A stretch of DNA of 58,426 nt from JBHEMK01 sp046262635 (GTDB lineage Bacteria > Actinomycetota > Thermoleophilia > Gaiellales > Gaiellaceae): NCBI GenBank assembly GCA_046262635.1, contig JBHEMK010000022.1, positions 1-58,426 of the forward strand, in the 5' to 3' direction. Positions 1-8,088 of this stretch are shown here, in pieces; position 1 is the stretch's first letter, and the number at the start of each line of letters is the position of its first letter. The notes beneath the pieces were generated by a model. It worked only from the letters and a program-made list of their open reading frames with translations. It ran no database searches and was not told where the DNA came from. A program made the position numbers and the translations under genes.

Positions 1-7
1 GTTCTGG

Positions 8-874
8 TTAGGTTGTCGCAAAGTAGACCGCCGACGCGGCGCCGGCAGCGAGGCAGTAGATCGCGAACGGCACCAGAGTGTTCGTCTCGAAGAAGCGCAT
101 CAGAAAGCGCACGGCGAGGTACGCAGTGACCGCCGAGCAGAGTGCACCCACGATTGCCGGGCCGCGTACGCCGCGAGCGTCCGCCCCCGCGAAGTCCGGC
201 AGCTTCAGCACGGCCGCAGCGCCGATGATCGGCGTCGCAAGCAAGAAGGCGAAGCGGGCCGCATCCTTGTGCGAGAGGCCGACGGCGAGCCCGCCGCCCA
301 TGGTTACGCCCGAGCGTGAGATGCCCGGAATCAGTGCGAGTGCCTGCAGCGAGCCGACGACCGTTGCGTCACGCCAGCTGACCTGCCGAGCAATCCGGAT
401 GTCATCGTCGTCGGCCGTCTGCGGGGCTCGCCGGCGGAGAGCTTCGGCACCGAAGAGCAGCAGGCCGTTGAGGAAGAGGAAGATTGCCGCCGACTGCGCA
501 GAGGCGAACACGCTGCGCAGCTTGTGCTCCAGGAGCAATCCGAGAATGCCCGCTGGGATCGTCCCGACCACGAGCAGCCAGCCGAGCTTCGCGTCGGCGT
601 CATCGGGCGCAATGCCGCGGTCGCGCAGCGAGCGTCCGAGGCCTTTAACGATACGCACCCAATCGCGCCGGAAGAAGAACAGCAGCACGAGCGCCGTCGC
701 GAGATGGGTCGCGACGAGGAAGGTGATGAAAAACTTGTCGTTCTGGTGAATGTGCCAGCCCACAAGCTTCGGAAGGATGACGCTGTGCCCGAGGCTGGAG
801 ACCGGAAAGAGCTCGGAGACGCCCTGGAGCAAACCGAGCATCGCACCTTGGAAGTACGAGATCGGGTGCGCCAC
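8..874 (-). CDS. uppP: Undecaprenyl-diphosphatase UppP (BacA family)
   Basis: Integral membrane phosphatase that converts undecaprenyl pyrophosphate to undecaprenyl phosphate, recycling the lipid carrier of peptidoglycan and other envelope polymers; it can also give bacitracin resistance. The 288-residue length fits the family. Two signature segments are visible: the N-terminal E-x-x-P-x-S-S type motif (GVSELFPVSSLGHS, about residues 18-31) and PGISRSGVTMGGG near residue 183, which together form the active site. Several hydrophobic helices separate them. The start is a GTG, three bases after the stop of the upstream small membrane gene, so the two are probably translated from one mRNA. Recognised from motifs; identity is secure. 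Confidence 0.95.
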   Translation of the reverse strand: MAHPISYFQGAMLGLLQGVSELFPVSSLGHSVILPKLVGWHIHQNDKFFITFLVATHLATALVLLFFFRRDWVRIVKGLGRSLRDRGIAPDDADAKLGWLLVVGTIPAGILGLLLEHKLRSVFASAQSAAIFLFLNGLLLFGAEALRRRAPQTADDDDIRIARQVSWRDATVVGSLQALALIPGISRSGVTMGGGLAVGLSHKDAARFAFLLATPIIGAAAVLKLPDFAGADARGVRGPAIVGALCSAVTAYLAVRFLMRFFETNTLVPFAIYCLAAGAASAVYFATT

Positions 875-877
875 GCG

Positions 878-1120
878 CTAGGCGGGCGTGCGAGACGCTC
901 GGGGGCCGCCCGTGTTGAACCATGCGAACACGAGGCAGGCGAGCCCGACGAGGAACGCCGCGATGCCGTGCTTCGTGTGGTGGTGACTCGATCCAGCCTG
1001 GTGCCCGGGGAAAAACGACGGCAGGGACTTCGCCGGTTCGGCCCAGTACACGATCGCGATCGCGATCAAGACTATTCCGACGACGATGGCGAGGATGACC
1101 AGGGGACGGCGGTTGTTCAT
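878..1120 (-). CDS. Small two-helix membrane protein of unknown function
   Basis: An 80-residue protein with two hydrophobic segments (about residues 7-26 and 52-68) separated by a Ser/His-rich loop with three consecutive histidines near residues 45-49. ATG start. It lies three bases upstream of uppP on the same strand, so co-transcription and an envelope role are likely. No enzymatic motif is visible. I do not recognise a named family, although the sequence has the look of a conserved small actinobacterial membrane protein. Confidence 0.7.
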   Translation of the reverse strand: MNNRRPLVILAIVVGIVLIAIAIVYWAEPAKSLPSFFPGHQAGSSHHHTKHGIAAFLVGLACLVFAWFNTGGPRASRTPA

Positions 1121-1204
1121 TGCCGAAGTCTACGGCGTCGCGGGCTCTTTTGCTCTCCCTCGTCCGCCATCCCTCGCTACAGGCGTGCGTCGGACGCTCT
1201 GCCC

Positions 1205-1480
1205 TGCATGGTGAAAGTCCGCCTGGCTGGCGTCTCCGCAATAGAGCCGGGCAATCGACCTCATCGTGCAGCGCGAACTCGCCAGCGACCGGACCCATCC
1301 GCCAGTAGCGCACACGCTTCGGTCGACCCTTCGAGTCGACGTACACTGTCGAGGGAAGCTCGTCGCCCAGCTCACAGCGCACGCCGGTCTCCTACCTCGA
1401 CCTCGCGTAGCGCCAATCCTCGTCGCTCTCGGCCGGCAGCGCCGGAGCGGGCGCCGATCGCAAAAAGGACTTGGCGGCGA
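1205..1480 (-). pseudogene. Decayed Nudix hydrolase
   Basis: Reading the minus strand and switching frame twice recovers a Nudix-like stretch: ESDED, then ALREVE, then ETGVRCELGDELPSTVY, followed by KRVRYWRMGP and EFALHDEVD. This matches the REUxEExGU part of the Nudix box and the usual downstream strand ending in 'EVD'. One base appears to be missing near 1424, between ESDED and ALREVE. About one base is extra near 1405, inside the Nudix box itself, so the catalytic helix cannot be translated. The upstream PKGK portion is no longer recognisable. Intact members remove nucleoside diphosphates or pyrophosphates, but this copy is dead. The rest of the gap 1121-1839 shows nothing I can name. Confidence 0.55.
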
Positions 1481-1839
1481 CAGCAAACACAGCATTCACG
1501 GCCTCGGATAGCAGCGACCGACGCGCAGGTCGGGCGCCCGTCAGTGCCCGTCTGCGCCAGCGTACTGGTCGAAGCTGGAGCACCAACCCAGGCGAGCGGG
1601 ACACGCGAGATCCGCCACCGAACTGGGGTCGTCGGCATTGTCCCCGCTGCCCTCAAAGCAGCCTGAACATCCAGGCTTCGACTGAGGTCCGGACACCCCG
1701 TCGGACGACGTGAACTACACCTCACCGAGTGTCCGCAGACCTCGAGGCGTTTCGTTCCGTCGAGGATCCTGGTAGTTCCGGTCGAAGACCGCTTCAACTG
1801 CTCCGACAGCTGCCCCGCGGTCAGGTTGATCGTGTGGCG

Positions 1840-3075
1840 TCAGGCCAACGTCAGCGCGATGATCACAGCTGCCAATGCTCCCGCACCGGCCAGCGCCACC
1901 TCGGCGCGATGGCTTGCGAGGAGATAGATCAGGCGTCCGTCAGGCACAGCGGCTTTGGGGAACGCCGCGACTGCTAGAAGGATCGTGCCGAGTAACAGTG
2001 CCACAACGACGAGTGGGTTCGAGACCTGATTGATCACGTTCATCGGGGAGAGGGCACTTGCAAGCCCGCCATCACGATGGGCTGTGGAAGCGTGGCCGCT
2101 TCCCCGCTGCCGGACGATCGAGGCGCCACGCAGGCCACCCCTTTCTCCACCCGCGGATCCGATGTTGAAGGCGAACGCCCCGGTCCGAAGCAGGGCCAGG
2201 CCCTGCGTCTCGGCGGAAGTCGTGCACACGTTGCTGCGGCGAGCTTCGGCGAGCCTTGCCGACCACCTCACCCCGGAATTGGCGATGACAAGAACTCGGT
2301 TGAATAGGCGGCGTCCGTTGGGAATTCGGGCTCTGATTAAGTACGTCCCGGGAGACAGAGGCTCGCCATGCGCTCGGCCGTCGAAGCGCACTCGATTCAG
2401 CCCGGCATGCCCCACGATCGAGACTGATCCCGCAAAGCGGCAGACGGGGGAAAGCTGAACGATGCTGAAGACCACGCGAGAGGTGTGGCCGAGACGAAAC
2501 GCAAGCGTCGTCGGACGGCGGGATTTCCGGCCGTTGACTCCGGTCCCACGAATCCCGGGCAGCGCTCGACTCGGCTGTCTCACCATGACGCTGTCCGCCG
2601 ACCCGGGCAGCCCGGGAGAGGGGTGGCGGCTGGCGGGTCCCGACGAGCGCGGTGATCCCGTCGCTGCGCTGCCGGAGATCGGCGCCGTCGACGTGGTCGC
2701 TGCCGACCCCGTGTGCTGTTGCGCGGTCGAACCCGACGTCTGGACGAAGGAGGGTGCAGAGGGCACCGAACTGGTCGTGGCGGGGAGTGACGGGACTGCG
2801 GCAACCGGCGCCGTCGAGACGGTCGCTGTCGGTGGCGCCGAGACTGTCACCGTCGGCACCGACGAGACGGTCGGCGTCTGCACCGACGAGACGGTCGGCG
2901 TCGGCAATGCAGACACAGTCGCCGTTGTCACTGCCGGAACAGTCACAACGGCAGTCACGGCGGGCACTGCCACCGTGGGCACGATCGGGACTGGCAGACC
3001 GTCAGCCACGGCATTACCCGCGCAGGTTCCGAGCGCGAGCAGCGAGAACAAGATGGCGCGACGACGCCTCACCAT
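1840..3075 (-). CDS. Secreted/membrane-anchored Thr/Val/Pro-rich protein
   Basis: 411 residues. An N-terminal signal peptide (MVRRRRAILFSLLALGTCAG) is followed by about 110 residues of short imperfect repeats built from Thr, Val, Ser, Pro and Ala (units such as PTVSSV and VTVSAP). A Ser/Gly-rich stretch follows, then an Ig-like beta domain around residues 185-270 with the pattern RFDGRAHGEPLSPGTYLIRA, typical of extracellular beta-sandwich repeats. Two hydrophobic segments (about 353-372 and 390-411) end the protein, so it is probably exported and anchored by its C terminus. ATG start with a GAGGG just upstream. Likely a cell-surface stalk or adhesin-like protein; no function can be assigned. 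Confidence 0.7.
   Translation of the reverse strand: MVRRRRAILFSLLALGTCAGNAVADGLPVPIVPTVAVPAVTAVVTVPAVTTATVSALPTPTVSSVQTPTVSSVPTVTVSAPPTATVSTAPVAAVPSLPATTSSVPSAPSFVQTSGSTAQQHTGSAATTSTAPISGSAATGSPRSSGPASRHPSPGLPGSADSVMVRQPSRALPGIRGTGVNGRKSRRPTTLAFRLGHTSRVVFSIVQLSPVCRFAGSVSIVGHAGLNRVRFDGRAHGEPLSPGTYLIRARIPNGRRLFNRVLVIANSGVRWSARLAEARRSNVCTTSAETQGLALLRTGAFAFNIGSAGGERGGLRGASIVRQRGSGHASTAHRDGGLASALSPMNVINQVSNPLVVVALLLGTILLAVAAFPKAAVPDGRLIYLLASHRAEVALAGAGALAAVIIALTLA
2857..2902. repeat. Two tandem copies of a 24-bp unit inside the secreted protein gene
   Basis: A 22-base block starting CACCGACGAGACGG occurs at 2857-2878 and again at 2881-2902, a 24-base period. It encodes the Thr/Val/Ser/Pro repeat of the minus-strand gene. 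The flanking units are the same motif with substitutions, as expected for a coding minisatellite that grows by slippage. Confidence 0.75.
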
Positions 3076-3373
3076 CCCTCAACTGCCTTCGAACCGACTT
3101 GGTTACGGGGTCACGTCAGCCTCCGGCCCTTGAGCAGACTTTTGCGATCAGTCCGTCATCCGCGAAAACTGGCCGACCGGCCCAACCACGATAGGACGAT
3201 GTGCTGCGGCGCACGAAGGCGCCACTGCGCAGTGGCTCGAGTCGACCCGGGATCCGTGGGTGTTTCATGAATTCACGGCGGCGGCCGGGGCGCTCCCCGA
3301 GCGCGTGCGACGGGGTCGAGGTCGCGGCCGCTGCGTCGAGAAGCGCACGTCGCAACACCGACCTGCGGGCGAA

Positions 3374-4530
3374 TCAAGCGCGAAAGTACGGCCCGCCGGA
3401 GAGCCATGCTCGCAGCGCGCTGCCGTCAATCACCGTGTCGACGCGAAGCTGCTCCGGGCTCCCCGACTCCGTACCGACGCGGAACACCCCGTTCGCCAAC
3501 GGCATCAGCGGCTGCTGGGTGCTGAATCCGTCGGGTGGAGCAGCGAACACGAGCTACGGCTGGTCGCCGCCCAGCACCACCTGAAAGTTCGTTGTCCACG
3601 GGTTGTGGGAGCGGTAATGACCCTCGATCGTCCGCAACTCCGTCGGCGGCTGCGGTATGGCGGAGGTAAGCGTTCAGTCCCCTCCCGGTGATTTGTTGCG
3701 AGAGGGATCGGCCATCTGGCGGCGAACCAACGACGTTTAGCCTTTTCAACTAGGAAGGGCCCTGTTGCTGGTCGACGAGGTGGGCGGCGATGGAGCGTGC
3801 CGAGGCGGAGGCGATCCTGTCGCAACCGGGGACGGCGCTGACTCTGTTGATGCGTGTCGGTGAGTCTGGTCCTCGGCCGCAGTTCGGGTAACTCGTCGCT
3901 GCCGCCGTCGCAGGATCCGCCTTCGGCGCCGCCGCGGCCTGGCAAGAGCGGGTCGGGGCGCGGGCGGGGCGGCCAGCCTGGGCATCAGGGGAAGCACCGC
4001 CGGCTGCTTGCTCCTGAGCGGGTCGACCAGGTGGTCGAGCATTGGTCCGAGCGCTGCCAGGCTTGCGCACATCTGTTTGGCGAGGAGCGCCTTGTAGCCG
4101 ACGTTGGAATAGTGGAAGCGCGCACTCGGCGGAGATCCAGGTACAAGTTGGCGTAATGACCAGACCTGGAACGCCGCCTTCGATGTCCCGTCGATTCCGG
4201 CGACGATGCCGGCGGTAGGCGACAGAGATGAGCGATGGTGATCGGCCTCCCCGCCACTCGAGGAACCTCGAACCACGGCAGGTAGCGTGCGACCGGGGCC
4301 TCGAGCTCGTGCGGCCTTCATCCCGGAGCTGCAGCACGGCCATCGCGGTGAATGTCTTGCCGATTGAGCCGATCTCGAACTGCGTCGCCGGCGTCACGAG
4401 TCGCTGCGAAGCGAGTTCCGCAAACCCGTAGGTCTGGGACCGCAAGAGTTCGGTCGCGATCCGTGATACCGAGCGTCAGCCCCGGCTGCCGCGTCCGCTC
4501 AAGCTCCGTACGACCGGATGGTCGATCGTC
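3374..4530 (-). pseudogene. Decayed serine beta-lactamase/esterase-family hydrolase, interrupted by an IS66 fragment
   Basis: The minus strand carries scattered pieces of a class C beta-lactamase-like hydrolase. N-terminal piece: TYGFAELASQRLVTPATQ then FEIGSIGKTFTAMAVLQL (4430-4330), with the catalytic S-x-x-K (SIGK). Middle piece in another frame: RFHYSNVGYKALL (about 4125-4085), with the Y-x-N motif. C-terminal piece (about 3640-3374): TTNFQVVLGGDQP, an in-frame TAG, then LVFAAPPDGF and onward to ALRAWLSGGPYFRA and a stop. The pieces need several frame changes, and about 300 bases of IS66 sequence separate middle from C terminus. The intact family hydrolyses beta-lactams, esters or peptides, usually after export. 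This copy is clearly dead. Confidence 0.7.
3790..4090 (+). mobile_element. IS66-family transposase N-terminal fragment
   Basis: Plus-strand reading gives MERAEAEAILSQ, then after a frame change LGRSSGNSSLPPSQDPPSA, GRGGQPGHQGKHRRLLAPER and VDQVVEHWSERCQACAHLFG. This is the N-terminal part of an IS66 TnpC transposase, with the NSSLPPS and GGQPGH motifs and the zinc-binding C-x-x-C. The leucine-zipper segment between the first two pieces is deleted. The DDE catalytic domain is absent: sequence reverts to the host hydrolase gene at about 4085-4095. No terminal inverted repeats or target duplication could be made out. A non-autonomous relic. Confidence 0.7.
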
Positions 4531-4976
4531 GCTAGGGCCGCCGGATCTAACACGCAGTGGTCACGGAGGGATCTTCGCGCAGGGCCATGACGGATCCACT
4601 CGCGACTACGTGGCAACCAGACCTTCACGCCAGAGAAAATCCTTGCAGATCCGCCCAGCTCAGGCTGGCACAAGTCAATCCGGCGGCCGAAGCGGTCTTG
4701 TCCTGAGCGGGCAAGGTCGACTGAGGCCTTGATCGAGGCACGATCCCGGTTTCGCCCGTCAACAACCCCGGTTTCCGGTCGCTTACCGCGCCGTTCGCCA
4801 GAGCTCGAAAGGGGCAGATCCACGATCGGGGCTCGCGCGGAGCGGCTTGGACGGTTCCGGTCGTGAACCTGCCCGGAAGGCCGCGGAGCATGACCGCTCA
4901 GGTCCAGCACCGAGCTTGCCGACAATGACTCTGCGGTCGTATCGCCTTGAGACCCTGCACAGATACCGGAGGCAAC
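4531..4976. other. 446-bp non-coding stretch, nothing recognised
   Basis: Between the hydrolase relic and the HD-GYP gene. I see no convincing reading frame on either strand and no clear promoter or terminator; the long minus-strand frame here is a shadow of the HD-GYP gene. Confidence 0.4.
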
Positions 4977-5651
4977 GTGAACGAGCAGCTCGCGCACGCG
5001 CAGACGATTCGATATGCGGAGGAGGTTCAGCAGCTCCACCGCGCCGAGCGCACGCAGCGACGTCGCGCCGAGGCAGCTCTCACCGACCTCGAAGGCCTCT
5101 ACGCGTCGACCGTGCGCGCACTCGCCGCGACCCTCGAGCTCCGTGACGACGTCACCGGCGGACACGCCGTGCGGGTCGCCGCGGTCGCGATGCAGTTGGC
5201 CCGCGAGGTGGCGCCTGATTTGACCGACGACCCGGCGCTCGAGTACGGCTTTCTCTTGCACGACCTCGGCAAGGTCGGTGTTCCGGACGCGATCCTCCTG
5301 AAGCCCGGACCGCTCAGCGATCTGGAATTCGACCAGATGCGCATCCATCCGATGCTGGGCGCGGAGATCATCAGCCAGATCCCCTACCTCAGCGGTGTAG
5401 CTCGCGACGTCGTCCTCGCACATCACGAACGGTGGACCGGCGCCGGCTACCCCCACGGCCTTCGAGGCAAGGAGATTCCGCTGGCGGCGCGGATCTTCTC
5501 GCTGGCCGACGCCTTCGACGCGATGACCAACGATCGTCCGTACCGGCGCGCGTGCTCCGCCAGAGAAGCGGCAGAGCAGATCAGGGCCGCGGCGGGGGCG
5601 CAATTCGACCCGAATCTCGTCGAGCCATTCGTGGCCGTCGTCACCCCGTGA
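4977..5651 (+). CDS. HD-GYP domain protein, probable cyclic-di-GMP phosphodiesterase
   Basis: 224 residues from a GTG start with GGAGG at 4968-4972, four bases upstream; this is better placed than the TTG ten codons earlier. Residues 10-45 look like a coiled coil. The rest is an HD-GYP domain with its metal and substrate motifs intact: H63, HD at 95-96, H124-P125, HH at 149-150, GAGYPHG at 155-161 and ADAFDAMTNDRPYR near 177-190. Intact HD-GYP domains hydrolyse c-di-GMP. No receiver is fused, but the next gene encodes a kinase/receiver hybrid whose ATG overlaps this stop (TGATG at 5649-5653). Signalling through the partner to this hydrolase is therefore likely. Confidence 0.9.
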   Translation: MNEQLAHAQTIRYAEEVQQLHRAERTQRRRAEAALTDLEGLYASTVRALAATLELRDDVTGGHAVRVAAVAMQLAREVAPDLTDDPALEYGFLLHDLGKVGVPDAILLKPGPLSDLEFDQMRIHPMLGAEIISQIPYLSGVARDVVLAHHERWTGAGYPHGLRGKEIPLAARIFSLADAFDAMTNDRPYRRACSAREAAEQIRAAAGAQFDPNLVEPFVAVVTP

Positions 5652-6724
5652 TGAACGCGAGGGACGAGACGCTGGCGGCGATTCCGCCCACCGGCGGTGC
5701 AGTCGAGACGCCCCCGAGTCGGGCTCTCACGCAACCCGGGCGTGGGGGCAAGCGCCGCTTGGACGACGAACTTCTCTCGCTCGCCGGTCACGAACTGAGA
5801 ACGCCACTCGCCGTGATTCGAGGCCACGGTGAGCTGCTCCAGGCCCTCGCCTCCGAGGAGGCGCCTCGCGGCTGTGCCGACCAGATCCTGGCCGCGGCCG
5901 GAAAACTCGGCTCGGCCGTCGACCTGCTCCTCGCCCTGCTCGCGCTCGACACGCCCGCCACGGCCCCGACGCCTGCGCTCCTGAGCCTCGACGCCGTCCT
6001 CGCAGATGCAACCGCGAGGGTGCCGGCACTCGCCGCGACACACGCACCGGTCGGCGGCCAGTCGCGAAGCGCATGCGGGGATGCCGGGCAGCTCGCGACT
6101 GCCGTGGCAGCTTTGCTCGCCGCCGCACTCGCCGGCGCCGCCACCGAGAGCCTGACAGTCGACCTCGTCGACCAGGATGGTCTGGCGGGAATCTCGGTCA
6201 CCGCTGCGGATGGCTGGACTCGATCCGGACAGTTCCAGCTCGCGGCCTTCATCGGTCGCCGCGTGATGAAGGGGAGCCATGGCTCGCTGCACCTCAGCCA
6301 CGCGGCAGGGAGCAGCACGGTCAAGCTGCTCCTCCCGGCCGACACTGGGCAACCGGGCCGCCGGGTCTTGATCGTCGACGACGACGATTCCGTCCGCAGC
6401 CTTCTTCGCGCGACCCTGCCGGAGGAGGAGGGCTTCGAGATCGTCGAGGCGAGAGACGGCGCAGGTGCGCTCGCAGCGGTCGAGGCGGCTGCACCGGACC
6501 TGATCCTGCTCGACTGGTCGATGCCGGGGCTCTCCGGAGCCGACTTCCTCGCGCAGCTTCGCTCGACCGGGAGCTGTGCCCACGTCGTGATGCTGACGGC
6601 CGAGATCGAGCCGGCCTACCGCCTGCGCACGCAGGCGCTCGGAGCCGAGGCGTTCCTGACCAAGCCGTTCAGCCCGATCGAATTGCTCGACCTGATCGAC
6701 CGCCTCCTCGACCGTCCGGCCTAG
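5651..6724 (+). CDS. Hybrid protein: HisKA region, degenerate ATPase-like region, C-terminal receiver
   Basis: 357 residues from ATG 5651, overlapping the HD-GYP stop by one base. An unstructured N terminus precedes a HisKA helix with phospho-acceptor H47 in GHELRTPLAVIRG. The region 110-230 sits where a HATPase domain belongs, but I see neither the N-box asparagine nor the DxGxG and GxGxG motifs; the corresponding helix is DAGQLATAVAALLAAAL. The C-terminal receiver (about 237-357) is complete: DDDD near 243-246, phospho-acceptor D288 in LLDWSMPG and K338 in LTKPFS. It may act as a dimeric phosphotransfer scaffold rather than a true kinase. No membrane segment, so cytoplasmic. Confidence 0.8.
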   Translation: MNARDETLAAIPPTGGAVETPPSRALTQPGRGGKRRLDDELLSLAGHELRTPLAVIRGHGELLQALASEEAPRGCADQILAAAGKLGSAVDLLLALLALDTPATAPTPALLSLDAVLADATARVPALAATHAPVGGQSRSACGDAGQLATAVAALLAAALAGAATESLTVDLVDQDGLAGISVTAADGWTRSGQFQLAAFIGRRVMKGSHGSLHLSHAAGSSTVKLLLPADTGQPGRRVLIVDDDDSVRSLLRATLPEEEGFEIVEARDGAGALAAVEAAAPDLILLDWSMPGLSGADFLAQLRSTGSCAHVVMLTAEIEPAYRLRTQALGAEAFLTKPFSPIELLDLIDRLLDRPA

Positions 6725-6734
6725 CGCCCCTCGC

Positions 6735-7125
6735 CGGCGCCGCAACAAGAGAGACACCGCAAGTAAGAAGAGCCTGCTCGTCGATGGGCTTCGACCGTAC
6801 GTGCGCGCCGAGTGCACGCGCGCGATTCGGCACTCGCGGCAGGCGAATCGCCCGTCACCACGGGCGGCAGGTCCGTGGTGAGCCGGCACGCGACACTGGC
6901 CTGCTCGGCCCCGAGAGACCGGACGATCGAACACCGTGATCGGCGCCTCGGGCGCCGCATGTTCCTCCAGCGCCACCAGCGCTTCCTCCGCACGTCCGAC
7001 CGCGGCGAGATCGGGGGCGGCGCGCGTCAGCATCTCCCTCACCAGTCTCCGGACCGGGTTGTGATCTTCGCCGAGGAGGAATCGGCTGACCTGAAAAACC
7101 CGTTCTTTGGCATCGTCGCGGCGAG
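6735..7125 (-). pseudogene. Decayed single-domain response regulator
   Basis: Minus-strand fragments in shifted frames rebuild a receiver domain: LGEDHNPVRRLVREMLT and APDLAAVG, then EEALVALEEHAAPEAPITVFD where the phospho-acceptor strand belongs, then RLTTDLPPVVTGDSPAAS, and finally KPIDEQALL with the conserved Lys-Pro. At least two frame changes are needed, and no single frame spans the domain. It faces the active kinase/receiver gene from the opposite strand. The gap 6725-7197 holds nothing else I can support. Confidence 0.5.
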
Positions 7126-7197
7126 CGAACCCCTCCCTCTGAGAGCGTCCGTCAATCATGTGAGCGTGTCCTGCCCACGTCTGAGGCGCTCGTTATC

Positions 7198-8088
7198 GTG
7201 CTGGCCGTGGCGCTCGCCGACGTCCTCCACTGGGTGCTCGGCGCGCTCTTGCTCGGCGCCGCCACGGCCAAGCTCGCAGCCGGGCGGGAGGGCCGTGCCG
7301 CGTTGCGCTCGTACGGCCTCGGCAGCCGCGCCGGGCGGGCTGCAGCCTGGGGGCTGCTGATTGCGACCGAAGCCGGGATCGGGGTCGCCGTGCTTGCGGG
7401 GAGCGGGAGAGCGGTGGAGGCTGGAGCCCTGCTGCTTGCGCTCTCGGGGCTCGTGCTGCTGGCAGCGCTCGCGGCCGGTCGCGCCGGCGCGCCGTGCGGC
7501 TGCTTCGGCAGACGGTCGCGCATCAGCCGATTCGCTGCGGTACGGACACTTGTGCTCGCAGCCGGCTTCGCTGCCCTCTCGTTCGCCCCCACTATCAGGC
7601 CTTCGACGCAAACGTGGCTCGGAGCGGGGCTCGTCGTCGCGCTGCTCGGGGTCGGCGCGTTGACGGTGGCCCTGCTCGCGCTCGCGCGAGAGCTCGGGGA
7701 GGTGCGCCTGGCGCTTGGGCCGCAAGCCGCCCTGTCACTCGCGCACGAGGGTCCGCCGCTCGGGAGCCGGGTTCGCGTGATTGAGCGCTTCGAGCCTGGC
7801 GCGAGGCTCGCAGTCGCGGTCTTCTCCTCGCCAGCCTGCCCGCTCTGCCGGGCGCTCGAGCCTGCGCTCCGCCTCGTCGCGACCGATCCTGACGTCGAAC
7901 TGAAGGTTTTCGACGAGGTGGATGACGCGGGCGAGTGGCAGTCGCTCCGGGTGCCGGGGAGCCCCTACAGCGTCGTGCTCGACGACATAGGGACCGTGCT
8001 TTCGAAGGGCACGTTCAACACCCTGCCGCAGCTCGAAGGGCTCCTCGCAGCGGCTGAGCGCCGGGAACGCGTGCCCGCGCATGCGTGA
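7198..8088 (+). CDS. MauE-like membrane domain fused to a thioredoxin-like (MauD-like) domain
   Basis: 296 residues. The N-terminal half (1-165) has four to five hydrophobic helices and the CGCFG cluster (C100, C102) seen in MauE/DoxX-type redox membrane proteins. After a linker, residues 200-290 form a thioredoxin-like domain with CPLC at 214-217 and a cis-Pro-like segment (VPGSPYSVVLDD). In methylotrophs MauE and MauD are separate proteins required to form disulfides in the methylamine dehydrogenase light chain; here both seem fused. The next gene encodes a MauA-like Cys-rich protein and overlaps this stop by eight bases, supporting a dedicated oxidant role at the outer face of the membrane. 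The start is the first GTG; a second GTG three codons on is possible. Confidence 0.8.
   Translation: MLAVALADVLHWVLGALLLGAATAKLAAGREGRAALRSYGLGSRAGRAAAWGLLIATEAGIGVAVLAGSGRAVEAGALLLALSGLVLLAALAAGRAGAPCGCFGRRSRISRFAAVRTLVLAAGFAALSFAPTIRPSTQTWLGAGLVVALLGVGALTVALLALARELGEVRLALGPQAALSLAHEGPPLGSRVRVIERFEPGARLAVAVFSSPACPLCRALEPALRLVATDPDVELKVFDEVDDAGEWQSLRVPGSPYSVVLDDIGTVLSKGTFNTLPQLEGLLAAAERRERVPAHA

Noticed and set aside
2821..2930. Tandem 24-bp repeats as a CRISPR array
   Set aside because: No unique spacers; the units are contiguous, translate as surface-protein repeats and drift gradually.
3080..3100. GGTTCGAA on the minus strand as a tRNA T-arm
   Set aside because: No matching acceptor, D-arm or anticodon stem could be folded around it.
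4918..4925. GCCGACAA as a further FliA-type -10 box before the HD-GYP gene
   Set aside because: No TAAA-like box 15-16 bases upstream, and the distance to the start codon is about 50 bases, unlike the two accepted sites.
5447..7159. 570-codon minus-strand frame across the HD-GYP/hybrid kinase genes
   Set aside because: Only its first part (above 6735) has receiver-like sequence; the rest is antisense to intact genes.
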